In this document: positions 26,822 to 35,631 of the stretch, one piece after another | How the letters are laid out: each line of letters starts with the position of its first letter | Numbering within the stretch: the first letter of the stretch is position 1 | Translations under genes and position numbers: made by a program | Notes under the pieces: model-generated | Told to the model about the DNA's origin: nothing | Database searches by the model: none | Seen by the model: only the letters and a program-made list of their open reading frames with translations | Source: Fusobacterium sp. SYSU M8D902 | GTDB lineage: Bacteria > Fusobacteriota > Fusobacteriia > Fusobacteriales > Fusobacteriaceae | Reading direction: 5' to 3' | Length of the DNA: 64,000 nucleotides | Assembly (NCBI RefSeq): GCF_040199715.1 | Contig: NZ_JBEFNA010000001.1 | Coordinates: forward strand, 124,001-188,000

Positions 26822-26867
26822 AAAAAGTTGATTGCTAGGGACACTTTCCTTAACAAATCAACTTTTT
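26822..26867 (-). terminator. Terminator after the DMT transporter
   Basis: AAAAAGTTGATT and AATCAACTTTTT arms around a 22-base loop; followed by T-rich sequence on the minus strand. Confidence 0.8.
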
Positions 26868-26882
26868 ATTTTATACTCTTAG

Positions 26883-27755
26883 TTATTTTTTCAACTTGAA
26901 ATCTCCTTCAGCTAAAACTACAGATGCAAATATCAAAATCCCACCAAATAACATCTTTATAGTTAAAATATCTCCCATAAATATCACTGAAGCTAACGCT
27001 CCAAATAATATCTCTGTTGAAAGTATCAAAGATGTTGTAGAAGCAGCTACATATCTTTGAGCAGCTGTTTGAACTAAGTATGCTATCATTGTATTACAAA
27101 TTACTAAAAATCCAATAGCCAATACTTGAACTGTATTTAGTTTTGTGCTAATTAAAGAGAAATTTTCAAATAAAATATTCAATACAAATGTCAAAATTCC
27201 AGCACTTAACATTTGAAAAGTATTGACTATAACAGGGTTCTTTCCCTTTATAGTAGCTCCAATTATCGACATTTGCAAAGCAAAAAATATAGCACATACA
27301 AAAGTTAGAAAATCTCCATAGTTCACACTAAAATCCCCATCTAAAGAGAGAAATCCTATTCCAAACAAGCATAAAAAAGAAGCAAAATATATTATACTTT
27401 TTGGTTTTTCTTTAGTAATCAACCAAGAGATAAAAGGTACCATTACAACATATGCACCTGTTATAAAAGCATTCTTTGAAGAGGTAGTATAAAATAATCC
27501 AACTGTTTGCAATGAAAATGCTAATCCTAAAACTAGTCCAGCTCCCAAGCCCAACTTTATCTCTGATCTCGTTGGTTTTTCTCCAGCAAATTTCAAATAG
27601 ATAAACAGTATTAATGCTGTTACTAAAAATCTTATTGACATTAAAGCATTAGGTGCTATCCCACTCTCCAATGCAATCTTTGTAATTGGAAATCCACTTC
27701 CCCAAGAGGTTGCTACTAAAATTAGTGCCCCCTTATAAATACTCTTTTTCTCCAT
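26883..27755 (-). CDS. DMT-superfamily (EamA) transporter
   Basis: 290 residues, ten hydrophobic segments in two EamA halves (about 7-140 and 150-288). The motifs VATSWGSGFPITK and a second-half YLVQTAAQRYVAASTTSLIL region are typical. Substrates of such exporters or importers vary widely (amino acids, nucleotides, drugs). I use the ATG at 27755: the upstream in-frame ATG at 27785 sits right at the TATAAT (27791-27786), so it would be at the transcription start. The GGGGGGA ribosome site favours the shorter form. Confidence 0.87.
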   Translation of the reverse strand: MEKKSIYKGALILVATSWGSGFPITKIALESGIAPNALMSIRFLVTALILFIYLKFAGEKPTRSEIKLGLGAGLVLGLAFSLQTVGLFYTTSSKNAFITGAYVVMVPFISWLITKEKPKSIIYFASFLCLFGIGFLSLDGDFSVNYGDFLTFVCAIFFALQMSIIGATIKGKNPVIVNTFQMLSAGILTFVLNILFENFSLISTKLNTVQVLAIGFLVICNTMIAYLVQTAAQRYVAASTTSLILSTEILFGALASVIFMGDILTIKMLFGGILIFASVVLAEGDFKLKK

Positions 27756-27756
27756 A

Positions 27757-27834
27757 TTTGTATCCCCCCTACCAAATATTCTCATATTATAGGATACCCC
27801 ATTATTCTCTTTTTTTCAATAAGGAGGATACAAA
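27757..27834. repeat. GTATCC half-site repeats around the DMT promoter
   Basis: TTTGTATCC (27757-27765) and GGATACAAA (27826-27834) are perfect inverted copies, with another GGATAC at 27792-27797 beside the -10. Possible binding sites for a regulator not identified here. Confidence 0.35.
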
Positions 27835-27844
27835 ACTAAAAATT

Positions 27845-28453
27845 TTAAACTATTTTCTTTCCATGATACTCTTTGCTTGGTATAGTTTCAGATATCTCTT
27901 TTAGGCTATCCTTTGTAACCTTTCCTGCTACTATTATTATGATATCATCTCCAGCTTCTTTTATCATTGCATTTAAGATATCTTTTCCTTCTAAAGCAGT
28001 TTCTTTTGTTCCTGAAGTCAATATTCTATCAACTCCTAAATCTGCTAATTTTTTTACTTCAGCTACTGGATCTGCCAACTCATCTATTGCTTTATGAAAA
28101 GTTATTGACATAGGTTTAGCCAGTTCTATCATCTCTTTTATAGCTTCATAATTAATTGTATTATCTCTATTTAAAGCTCCTATAACAACACCTTTAACAC
28201 CTAATTTTTTACAAACTCTTATATCCTCTTTCATTATCTCTAACTCTTCTTCTGTATAAAAGAAGTCTCCCCCTCTTGGTCTGATAATTACAAAAGCTGG
28301 AATATCTAGTTTCTCAACAACCATTTTTATAGTTCCATATGAAGGTGTTGTCCCTCCCTCTTCTAAGTTATCACAAAGTTCTACTCTCTCTGCTCCTAAT
28401 TTTTCTGCTTCTATTGCTTCTAAAAAGCTCCCAATACATTTTTCTCTTAACAT
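27845..28453 (-). CDS. cutC: CutC family protein
   Basis: 202-residue TIM-barrel protein with the CutC signatures EAEKLGAERVELCDNLEEGGTTPSYG (seen in pieces), RPRGGDFFYT, GALN and TFHKAID. It is shorter than E. coli CutC (248 residues), lacking part of the C-terminus. The old link to copper handling is weak. CutC genes often lie in sugar or amino-sugar operons, and here it is the last gene of a PTS/glycosylasparaginase operon, 8 bases behind the dipeptidase. A metabolic role on that substrate is therefore plausible (inference). AGGAGG before the ATG. Confidence 0.9.
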   Translation of the reverse strand: MLREKCIGSFLEAIEAEKLGAERVELCDNLEEGGTTPSYGTIKMVVEKLDIPAFVIIRPRGGDFFYTEEELEIMKEDIRVCKKLGVKGVVIGALNRDNTINYEAIKEMIELAKPMSITFHKAIDELADPVAEVKKLADLGVDRILTSGTKETALEGKDILNAMIKEAGDDIIIIVAGKVTKDSLKEISETIPSKEYHGKKIV

Positions 28454-28461
28454 TTTTCCTC

Positions 28462-29856
28462 CTAAATATACTCACTTAATTTTAATATAGCTTTAGCATA
28501 TACTTCTATTCCAATCTTTAACATATCCAAGTCCATACACTCATCAAAACTGTGGGGATTTCCTTTAAACTCCTTGAAATTTGGTCCAAAAGCCACTGTA
28601 TTTGGCATAAGTTTAGCATAAGTTCCTCCACCTAAAGCTGCAGGCTCTTCATCTCTTCCAGTAATATCTCTATAAGTATCTTGCAAAGTTTTTACTAAGA
28701 TAGAATCCTTTGCAAAATATAGTGGTGGATTGTGGTTCTCCTTAAAGAATACAACTCCATTTTCTTGGGCTCTACATTGTAACTCTCTATCTAAAATCTC
28801 CTCTGTTGTTGATATTGGATATCTAATATTGAATTTTATATTTATATACTCATCTATTTTTTTAGTAATTCCAGCACTGATAGTTAAATCCCCAGTTTCT
28901 ATATTTAAACTATCTATTCCCAATAGTTTTCCGTCAGTTGTCTCTTGAATATGTTCAGCTATAAATCTTGCAAAATTTTTAAGTGAATCTTTTTCTTCTA
29001 ATACTTCATTTAAAAATAGATACATTCCATAAATTGAGTTAATTCCTCTTTCAGGTGAACTTGCATGAGCAGCTTTTCCATTTACTGTCACTACCAATCT
29101 ATCTTCCTCTTCCAATAATTCAAAACTACATTTTGAAAGTTCAACCATTTTTTTCAGACTCTCTTTAACTTTTGTAGCTGAACTATTTCTTAAAGTTATT
29201 TTTCCCTGTTCAGGAACTACATTTGATCTTGTCCCAGCTTGTATCTCTAAAACCTCTGTTCTATCCCAATCTATTCTCTCTCTAAAAGAAAATGTATATA
29301 TACCCTTCTCTGAAAATATAACTGGAAATCTTCCATCAGGTGTAAAAGCATATTTTGGTGGTTTTTCTAAGCTTAGATAGTGTTTTATATCCTCATCTCC
29401 ACTCTCTTCATTTGTTCCGAAGATCACTCTCACTCTTTTATTAAAGTGTGGATTCTCCTCTAATATAGCCTTTAATGAGTACAATGAAGATATGATTGGT
29501 CCTTTATTGTCTATAGCTCCTCTTGCTACCAGACAATTATTCTTTATCTCCCCTCCATATGGATCTACACTCCATTTAGAACAATCTCCTTCAGGTACAA
29601 CATCTATATGTCCTAAGATAGCAATATACTCCTCCCCCTCTCCAATCTCAGCATAACCAACATAGTTATCTAGATTTTTAGTTCTAAATCCTAAATTTTG
29701 AGCCAACTCCAAAGTTTTTTCAAGTCCATATTTTAAATTCTCTCCAAATGGAGCATCTCCTACTGGTTCAGCTTTTACTGTTTTTATCTTTATAATATCT
29801 ATAACATCTGACATTATCTTATCAAAATTATTATCTATATAGTTTTTAATTTTCAT
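28462..29856 (-). CDS. M20 dipeptidase, PepV/Sapep-like
   Basis: Zinc-dependent cytoplasmic dipeptidase, 464 residues, typical PepV length. Metal-site motifs are LGHIDVVPEGD (His and Asp), ARGAIDNKGP, the acidic pair in FGTNEESGDED, and HSFDECMD near the end. A lid domain (about 185-350) contains VNGKAAHASSPERG. The ATG at 29856 follows GGAGG. It belongs to the operon with the PTS and glycosylasparaginase, which suggests it works on a short asparagine-containing peptide or the aspartyl product; that is inference. Confidence 0.9.
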   Translation of the reverse strand: MKIKNYIDNNFDKIMSDVIDIIKIKTVKAEPVGDAPFGENLKYGLEKTLELAQNLGFRTKNLDNYVGYAEIGEGEEYIAILGHIDVVPEGDCSKWSVDPYGGEIKNNCLVARGAIDNKGPIISSLYSLKAILEENPHFNKRVRVIFGTNEESGDEDIKHYLSLEKPPKYAFTPDGRFPVIFSEKGIYTFSFRERIDWDRTEVLEIQAGTRSNVVPEQGKITLRNSSATKVKESLKKMVELSKCSFELLEEEDRLVVTVNGKAAHASSPERGINSIYGMYLFLNEVLEEKDSLKNFARFIAEHIQETTDGKLLGIDSLNIETGDLTISAGITKKIDEYINIKFNIRYPISTTEEILDRELQCRAQENGVVFFKENHNPPLYFAKDSILVKTLQDTYRDITGRDEEPAALGGGTYAKLMPNTVAFGPNFKEFKGNPHSFDECMDLDMLKIGIEVYAKAILKLSEYI

Positions 29857-29911
29857 AGTTACCTCCAAATAAACAAAGGAGCAACTAAAGAAGTTGCTCC
29901 TCATTTTTTAA

Positions 29912-30217
29912 CTATCCTATTAAACCTAGAGCAAAGTCTAAAACTTTATCCCCTTTCATCATTCCATAATCAATAGTATTGATTACTTCTACTTTTTTTC
30001 CAACTTCAGCTGCCATCTTCTCAAATTCAGCTTTTCTATATTTAATTTGTGGTCCTAATAAGAAAACATCATATTTATCTAAGTTTTCTTTAAACATCTC
30101 TAGACCTACAGCTTTTATTTCAACCTCTATTCCCTTTTTCTCTGCTGCTTCTAACATTTTCTTTACCATCAAGCTTGTTGACATTCCGTTAGAGCAAAGT
30201 AATAATATTTTTTTCAT
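29912..30217 (-). CDS. PTS lactose/cellobiose-type enzyme IIB
   Basis: 101 residues. The phosphorylated cysteine is Cys8 in LLLCSNGMSTSLMV, the typical IIB-cellobiose P-loop. It transfers phosphate from IIA to the sugar bound in IIC. Located directly downstream of the IIC gene (30 bases). Confidence 0.93.
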   Translation of the reverse strand: MKKILLLCSNGMSTSLMVKKMLEAAEKKGIEVEIKAVGLEMFKENLDKYDVFLLGPQIKYRKAEFEKMAAEVGKKVEVINTIDYGMMKGDKVLDFALGLIG

Positions 30218-30247
30218 ATTGACACTCTCCTTATAACTCTGCTATTT

Positions 30248-31531
30248 TTATTCTCCTAATTCTGTTTCCTCTTTTAATGATGCTTTATCTAGTATTCTTA
30301 AGAATGGTAAGTAGATCATAGCTCCTAAAACTAAGTTAAATAACTGTATTAAAGCTCCTGATAATCCTCCTACTACAAAGAATCCACTTATAACTGCTGG
30401 TGTTGTCCAAGGTAAAGCAATTCCAATTGGTCTAGCTACAAGTCCTATATTCATAGCTATATACTGTGTTGTAACTACTACTAATGGAACTATATTAAAT
30501 GGAATTAACATAATTGGATTTAATATTACTGGTAATCCAAATAATAATGGTTCATTTATATTAAATAGACCTGGTACTGCTGCTATCTCTCCAACTGATT
30601 TTATATGTTTACTTTTTGCAAATATTATAATTGCTAATAATAGAGATAGTGTTGCTCCAGATCCTCCCATCCATACCATATCAAAGAATTGCTCTGTGAT
30701 AACGTGTGGAATAGGTAATCCCTCTTTTATTGCTGCTATATTTTCTAATTGGTTCTCTAACCAGAATGGTCTAACAATACCATTTACCATTGATCCAGCA
30801 TTAATTCCTACTGACCATAAAACAGATATTGAGAATACTGTTAACATAGATCCTATATATGAAGTTCCCAATGATTTTAATGGTATAGCTATCACTTTAT
30901 ATACAAAGTCATGAATAGTTCCAAATGATGTATGAGCCATTCCAACTCTTACTAATAGTGCTACTATTAATATTGCTGCTCCAGGAATAAGAGCTTCAAA
31001 TGATCTAATTACTTCAGGTGGTACTCCATCTGGCATTTTTACTAAGATGTTTCTTTTTACGAAAAATCTAAATATTACCATAGTAAAGAATCCTACCATC
31101 ATAGCTATAAACATTCCTTTACTTCCTAACCAGTCAAAAGTGATTACACTTCCATACTCTTGTGTATTTCCTAAAGGTGTTAAGATAAAGAATGCCACTG
31201 TTGATAACAATCCTACTGCAACGCTATCCAATTCAAATTGCTTTGCTAATTGTTGAGCAACTAAAAATGATACATATACAGCTAACATTGAGAAAGTTGC
31301 ATTTACAGGTATATCGAAAACTGATCCCCAGTTATCTCCAAAAACACTTTTCATAAAATTTTGATATGCTGGCAATGGGAATGATTGAATCATTAAAAAT
31401 AATGAACCTATCATCAATGCTGGCATCAACATAACAAACGCTCTTCTTATTCCATTAACATATTTATTAGCTTCTAGCCAAGCAGCTATAGGAACAAGTT
31501 TTTCTTCTAATATATAAATTAATTTGTTCAT
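30248..31531 (-). CDS. PTS lactose/cellobiose-type enzyme IIC
   Basis: Membrane permease of 427 residues with about ten segments. Typical ChbC/CelB features are the N-terminal RRAFVMLMPALMIGSLF, the substrate-binding FNINEPLLFGLPVILNP region (near 320-336) and the closing PWTTPAVISGF. Substrates of this family are beta-linked disaccharides (cellobiose, chitobiose, lactose). Neighbouring glycosylasparaginase points to a GlcNAc-containing amino acid conjugate here. Single IIC domain with separate IIA and IIB genes. Confidence 0.93.
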   Translation of the reverse strand: MNKLIYILEEKLVPIAAWLEANKYVNGIRRAFVMLMPALMIGSLFLMIQSFPLPAYQNFMKSVFGDNWGSVFDIPVNATFSMLAVYVSFLVAQQLAKQFELDSVAVGLLSTVAFFILTPLGNTQEYGSVITFDWLGSKGMFIAMMVGFFTMVIFRFFVKRNILVKMPDGVPPEVIRSFEALIPGAAILIVALLVRVGMAHTSFGTIHDFVYKVIAIPLKSLGTSYIGSMLTVFSISVLWSVGINAGSMVNGIVRPFWLENQLENIAAIKEGLPIPHVITEQFFDMVWMGGSGATLSLLLAIIIFAKSKHIKSVGEIAAVPGLFNINEPLLFGLPVILNPIMLIPFNIVPLVVVTTQYIAMNIGLVARPIGIALPWTTPAVISGFFVVGGLSGALIQLFNLVLGAMIYLPFLRILDKASLKEETELGE

Positions 31532-31555
31532 TCTTATCCTCCTATTTTATATTCA

Positions 31556-32518
31556 CTACTCTATTGGTTTTTGAATGCTTTTTTTATACTCTTCCATATA
31601 CTCTTTACTAACTGCTTCTATCTTTACATCTTTGCTTCCCTCTATTGGATTAGCAATATAGACTTGAGGTATCTCCTCTGATGTAGTCGCTGCAAAAGTA
31701 AATTCCACATTTGTTCCTATTCCCCATTCACCTTTATTATTAAGAGCTATTACCGAAATAGCTCCAGCGTGTCCTCTTCTTCTTTTTAACTCGTCAGTAA
31801 AGTCCATTACAGCACCTTGAGCTGCTTCTTGAGGAGTCTCTCCCTTTTTCATTCTTTGAACTACTTCATAAGATAGACAACCTTTCATTATATCTTCTCC
31901 AAGTCCTGTAGCTGCTGCTCCTCCAACTTCATTATCAACATAGAATCCCGATCCAGAAACAGGCGAATCTCCTACTCTACCTCTTTTTTTCATAAATAGT
32001 CCACTTGTTGATGTAGCCACAGCCATATCTTTTTCCTTATCAAGAGCTATCATACAAACTGTATCATGTCCATCATATGGAGAAAGATTTTTCTCATATA
32101 TCTCTTTTTTTCTCTTTTCCCAAGTTTTCTTTGCTCTCTCAGTTAGCATATTCTGTCTAACAAAACCATTTTTATGAGCATATGCCTCTGCTCCAGCTCC
32201 AACTAAGAAAATATTAAATCTATCTTCACTTAATTTTCTTGCTATTGAAACAGGATTTTTATAGTCTTTTATTCCTGCTACTGCTCCTATTGATAAAGTT
32301 TTTCCATCCATAAATGCCGCATCTAATTCTACTTCACACTCTTCATTAGGAAGTCCACCATAACCTACAGATTTATAAAATGGATAATCTTCTACTTGCA
32401 TAATCGCTTTTTCTACAGCATCTTGGCATTTTCCACCATTCTCTAATATATCAGCTCCTAGTGCAACAGCATCTCCTGCCATTCTCCAAGTTGCTATCAT
32501 ACCCCATTCTCTTTTCAT
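31556..32518 (-). CDS. Glycosylasparaginase (N4-GlcNAc-asparaginase), Ntn hydrolase
   Basis: 320 residues. The family cleaves the amide bond between GlcNAc and asparagine. It matures by self-cleavage before a threonine: here Asp152-Thr153 in GHDTVCMIALD, with later conserved RVGDSPVSGSGFYVD, GGAAATGLGED and RRRGHAGAISVIA. There is no signal peptide, so unlike the secreted flavobacterial enzyme it acts in the cytoplasm. It sits between the IIA and IIC genes of a PTS, so the substrate is probably imported and phosphorylated. Specificity for the phosphorylated conjugate is inference. A related beta-aspartyl peptidase activity cannot be ruled out. Confidence 0.9.
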   Translation of the reverse strand: MKREWGMIATWRMAGDAVALGADILENGGKCQDAVEKAIMQVEDYPFYKSVGYGGLPNEECEVELDAAFMDGKTLSIGAVAGIKDYKNPVSIARKLSEDRFNIFLVGAGAEAYAHKNGFVRQNMLTERAKKTWEKRKKEIYEKNLSPYDGHDTVCMIALDKEKDMAVATSTSGLFMKKRGRVGDSPVSGSGFYVDNEVGGAAATGLGEDIMKGCLSYEVVQRMKKGETPQEAAQGAVMDFTDELKRRRGHAGAISVIALNNKGEWGIGTNVEFTFAATTSEEIPQVYIANPIEGSKDVKIEAVSKEYMEEYKKSIQKPIE

Positions 32519-32550
32519 TAACTCTTTTCCTCCTAAGGTTATTTCAATGA

Positions 32551-32865
32551 TTATTTATCTAATCTCTTATATAGAGCGATCATCTCTTCAATTAACTCTC
32601 TAGCAAGTATTGAAGTCATTAAGTGGTCTTGAGCATGTACCATTAATAGATTCATCTCTATTCCATTTCCATCTGCTTCATTACATATTAACTCTGTTTG
32701 CATCTCATGTGCTGCTAAACTTCTCTCTTTAGCTTGATCTAAACACTCTTTTGCTTTATCATAATTTCCCTCTTTTGCTTCTCTTAAAGCTTCAAATGCT
32801 AAGCTTCTTGCTTCTCCTGCATTTCCTACTATTGTCATTGCTATCTCTTCAATTGTTAAACTCAT
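32551..32865 (-). CDS. PTS lactose/cellobiose-type enzyme IIA
   Basis: 104 residues, three-helix IIA-lac fold. Active-site His77 and Asp80 in VHAQDHLMTS. First gene of the operon IIA - glycosylasparaginase - IIC - IIB - dipeptidase - cutC. The ATG at 32865 is chosen because GGAGG precedes it by 8 bases; a further in-frame start lies in the ribosome site. Confidence 0.93.
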   Translation of the reverse strand: MSLTIEEIAMTIVGNAGEARSLAFEALREAKEGNYDKAKECLDQAKERSLAAHEMQTELICNEADGNGIEMNLLMVHAQDHLMTSILARELIEEMIALYKRLDK

Positions 32866-32905
32866 CTGTATTACCTCCACATATTTTTTATTTATTCACA
32901 TCTTT

Positions 32906-32934
32906 ATCATATATTATATATTATAAAAAGTCAA
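32906..32934 (-). promoter_or_regulatory. Promoter of the PTS/glycosylasparaginase operon
   Basis: Minus-strand TTGACT (32934-32929), 17-base spacer, TATGAT (32911-32906), about 40 bases before the IIA start. Confidence 0.6.
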
Positions 32935-32990
32935 ATCTGTCATTTTTTGAACTTTTTTCGTTATTATCATTATAGTTTTTTTGTTAGTTG

Positions 32991-33019
32991 TTGATTTTTT
33001 ATAGAATAAATGGTAGACT
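32991..33019 (+). promoter_or_regulatory. Promoter of the Rep-like gene
   Basis: TTGATT (32991-32996), 17 bases, TAGACT (33014-33019) preceded by TGG. Between it and the gene, AACGAAA and TTTCGTT arms (about 33028-33056) form a possible operator. Confidence 0.45.
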
Positions 33020-33112
33020 AATTAGGTATAACGAAATATTATTTGTTATTTTTCGTTTTATTTTTGTGAAAATTATATTCAAAATTTTTTTAATTTTTTT
33101 AAGGTGGTATGT

Positions 33113-34231
33113 ATGAATGAAAAAAATGACAAAATAAGTCTTTTAGATTTTGAATTAATTGGAAAAGATATTAAACTTGATTTTACAAAACACTTAACAA
33201 AAAAAGATAAGGAGTTATTTCGTAATATAAGATTACAGAAATATAATCATATATCATTAAATAAATTTTTAAAAATTTTTAATTTTACTGAAAAAGAGGA
33301 GATTTTAAAATATCTAAATAGTTTGATGAGTAAAACTATCACAATTTTTTCCAAAGAGAATAACTATTTTACCTGTATTAGCATATTACAATCTTATTAT
33401 ATTAATAACGAAACTATATATCTTGTATTTTCAGATGAAATTACTAATTCATTTAAAAAGGGGTCTTTTTTTGATAGAGTTGGTCTGAGAAACATACTGT
33501 TTCTTGAGGAGAAATTCTCCTATCGTCTCTATCAATATATTTACAATAATAAAGATAACAATATCTATATTCCAGTTGATACTCTTCGTGAAATTCTTGA
33601 AATAGGCGACTCTTATAAAAGATTTTATGACATTGAAAAAAATCTTCTCATTCCAATACTAGAAGATATTAAAACCAATGGCAAATTAAATCTTGAATAT
33701 GAAAAAGTTAAAAATGGCGAACATAAAAGTGCCAAAATTTTAGGAATAACCATTAGTAAGAAAGTTGATTCTAATTCAATTGCTGAGGAAAATACAACTC
33801 AATTTATTGATTCGTTAATGGCTAAACTAGGGAAAAATATTAAAAATTTCTCTGAAATATACTCCCTACTTTTAAAATCTGTAGCAGAGTATGGAGAGGA
33901 GTTTGTAAAAAATAAAGTTGAATATGTTTTGCTCAATTTTGATATTGATATTGAAAAACATCTCCAACTATCTCTTGCACAAAATGAGGAACTTGATAAA
34001 CCTGATTATATTTTGAAAAAGAAATTTAAATCTCTATTTCAAATGCACACAGATATCCTTGTCTTTATTCAAAAGAATAATCTTCCTCAACTATCTAAAT
34101 ATATGTTTACTATTACTCTTTACTCACTAAAAGATAAAGAGACAGTAGTTTTAAAAGATAAAACTCTCTCTATAAAGATAAGTTACAATAAAAATGATAC
34201 ATCAATTATTGAGTTTTATGTTCATAAATAA
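33113..34231 (+). CDS. Rep_3-family replication-initiator-like protein, chromosomal
   Basis: 372 residues. Two winged-helix halves as in plasmid RepB/RepE proteins: an N-terminal WH1 (about 40-120), then the hallmark FSYRLYQYIYNNKD, VDTLREILEIGDSYKRF and a helix leading to LIPILEDIKTNGKLNLEY (about 140-205). The C-terminal part (220-372) is not recognised. Such proteins bind iterons to start plasmid replication. I found no iterons nearby, and the flanks are chromosomal, so it may be an integrated relic or a gene recruited for regulation. The ATG follows AAGGTGG by 5 bases; the GTG inside that site was rejected. Confidence 0.75.
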   Translation: MNEKNDKISLLDFELIGKDIKLDFTKHLTKKDKELFRNIRLQKYNHISLNKFLKIFNFTEKEEILKYLNSLMSKTITIFSKENNYFTCISILQSYYINNETIYLVFSDEITNSFKKGSFFDRVGLRNILFLEEKFSYRLYQYIYNNKDNNIYIPVDTLREILEIGDSYKRFYDIEKNLLIPILEDIKTNGKLNLEYEKVKNGEHKSAKILGITISKKVDSNSIAEENTTQFIDSLMAKLGKNIKNFSEIYSLLLKSVAEYGEEFVKNKVEYVLLNFDIDIEKHLQLSLAQNEELDKPDYILKKKFKSLFQMHTDILVFIQKNNLPQLSKYMFTITLYSLKDKETVVLKDKTLSIKISYNKNDTSIIEFYVHK

Positions 34232-34248
34232 TTTTAATGGAGGTTTTA

Positions 34249-35553
34249 ATGAAAAATAATAACAATGGAAGTTTTATTGGCTTAGTTCCACTCATTGTAT
34301 TTGTACTTTTCTATTTGGGAGCTGGTATTATACTTCAATTGCAAAAAATTCCAATGGCTTTCTATCAATTACCATCACCTATAGCAGCTTTTATTGGAAT
34401 TGTTTTTGCTTTTATCCTTTTCAAAGGGAGTATTAAAGAGAAATTCAATACATTTTTAGAAGGGTGTGGACATCAAGATATTATCACTATGTGTATAATC
34501 TATCTTTTAGCTGGAGCTTTTGCTGGAGTAGCTAAAACTATGGGGGGAGTAGATTCTACTGTCAACTTAGCTCTATCTTTTATTCCAGTAAGATTTTTAG
34601 CTCCCAGCTTATTTGTTATAGCTGCTTTTATCTCAACAGCTACTGGTACATCTGTTGGAGCTATTGTTTCTATTGCACCTATTGCAGTTGGTCTTGCTGA
34701 TAAAAGTGGAGTTTCTCTAGCCCTCATATTGGCAGCTGTTATGGGTGGAGCTATGTTTGGAGATAATCTCTCTGTTATCTCAGATACAACAATCGCTTCT
34801 ACCCGAACTCAAGGAGTAGAGATGAAGGATAAATTTAGAGTAAATTTAAATATTGCTCTTCCTGCTGCTATTTTGACAGTTATTTTATTCTTTCTCTTTG
34901 GTGCTCCAAAAACAATAGTAAATTTAGAGATATTAGATTATAGTTTCCTTAAAATAGTTCCATATTTATCTGTTTTAATCTTAGCTTTAAGTGGAATAAA
35001 TGTCTTTGTAGTACTTACTCTTGGAATAGTAATAGCTGGAATAATTGGAATATTTCATGGAAATTTTACTTTTTTAACACTATCTAAAGAGATATATAAT
35101 GGATTTACTGGAATGAATGAGATCTTTCTTCTATCACTATTTTCAGGTGGTTTAGCTAATATGACATCAAAAGCAGGTGGAATACAGTGGCTAATTGGTC
35201 ATATCCAAAAATTAATAATTGGTAAAAAGAGTGCTAAATTAGGTATAGGTATATTAGTATCACTAATTGATATGGCTGTTGCCAATAATACTGTTGCTAT
35301 AATAATCAGTGGTCCCATTGCAAAAAATATATCTAAAAAATATGATATTGATCCCAAAGAGAGTGCTGCCATTTTAGATATATTCTCTTGTATATTTCAA
35401 GGAATTATCCCATACGGTGCTCAAATGCTAATTCTATTGAGTTTTGCTTCTGAAAAAGTTTCACCTATAGAGTTAATATCTCTACTTTGGTATCAGATGC
35501 TTCTACTTATCTTCACTTTAATTTTTATAAAATTAAAAGATAAAAAAGTTTAA
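34249..35553 (+). CDS. NhaC-family Na+/H+ antiporter
   Basis: 434 residues, about eleven hydrophobic segments. The NhaC signature region GGAMFGDNLSVISDTTIAST (about 165-184) and the late MAVANNTVAIIISGPIAK are clear. It exchanges cations, or organic acids in the malate/lactate branch, across the inner membrane. The ATG at 34249 follows TGGAGG. It comes 17 bases after the Rep-like gene and is probably cotranscribed, although no functional link is evident. Confidence 0.9.
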   Translation: MKNNNNGSFIGLVPLIVFVLFYLGAGIILQLQKIPMAFYQLPSPIAAFIGIVFAFILFKGSIKEKFNTFLEGCGHQDIITMCIIYLLAGAFAGVAKTMGGVDSTVNLALSFIPVRFLAPSLFVIAAFISTATGTSVGAIVSIAPIAVGLADKSGVSLALILAAVMGGAMFGDNLSVISDTTIASTRTQGVEMKDKFRVNLNIALPAAILTVILFFLFGAPKTIVNLEILDYSFLKIVPYLSVLILALSGINVFVVLTLGIVIAGIIGIFHGNFTFLTLSKEIYNGFTGMNEIFLLSLFSGGLANMTSKAGGIQWLIGHIQKLIIGKKSAKLGIGILVSLIDMAVANNTVAIIISGPIAKNISKKYDIDPKESAAILDIFSCIFQGIIPYGAQMLILLSFASEKVSPIELISLLWYQMLLLIFTLIFIKLKDKKV

Positions 35554-35557
35554 AGCA

Positions 35558-35615
35558 AAAAAGGAAAAAAACTACTACAATAGGCATTATCCTATAAGTA
35601 ACTTTTTTCCTTTTT
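35558..35615. terminator. Terminator between nhaC-like gene and disA
   Basis: AAAAAGGAAAAAA pairs with TTTTTTCCTTTTT, with a second inner stem (ATAGG/CCTAT). Works for both convergent transcripts. Confidence 0.8.
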
Positions 35616-35631
35616 CTATTTTCTACTTCTA

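Noticed and set aside
33104-33112. GTG start for the Rep-like gene
   Set aside because: The GTG is part of the AAGGTGG ribosome site.
32881-33112. Iterons or a replication origin near the Rep-like gene
   Set aside because: Only short AT-rich similarities and one small inverted repeat were seen, no array of repeats of iteron length.
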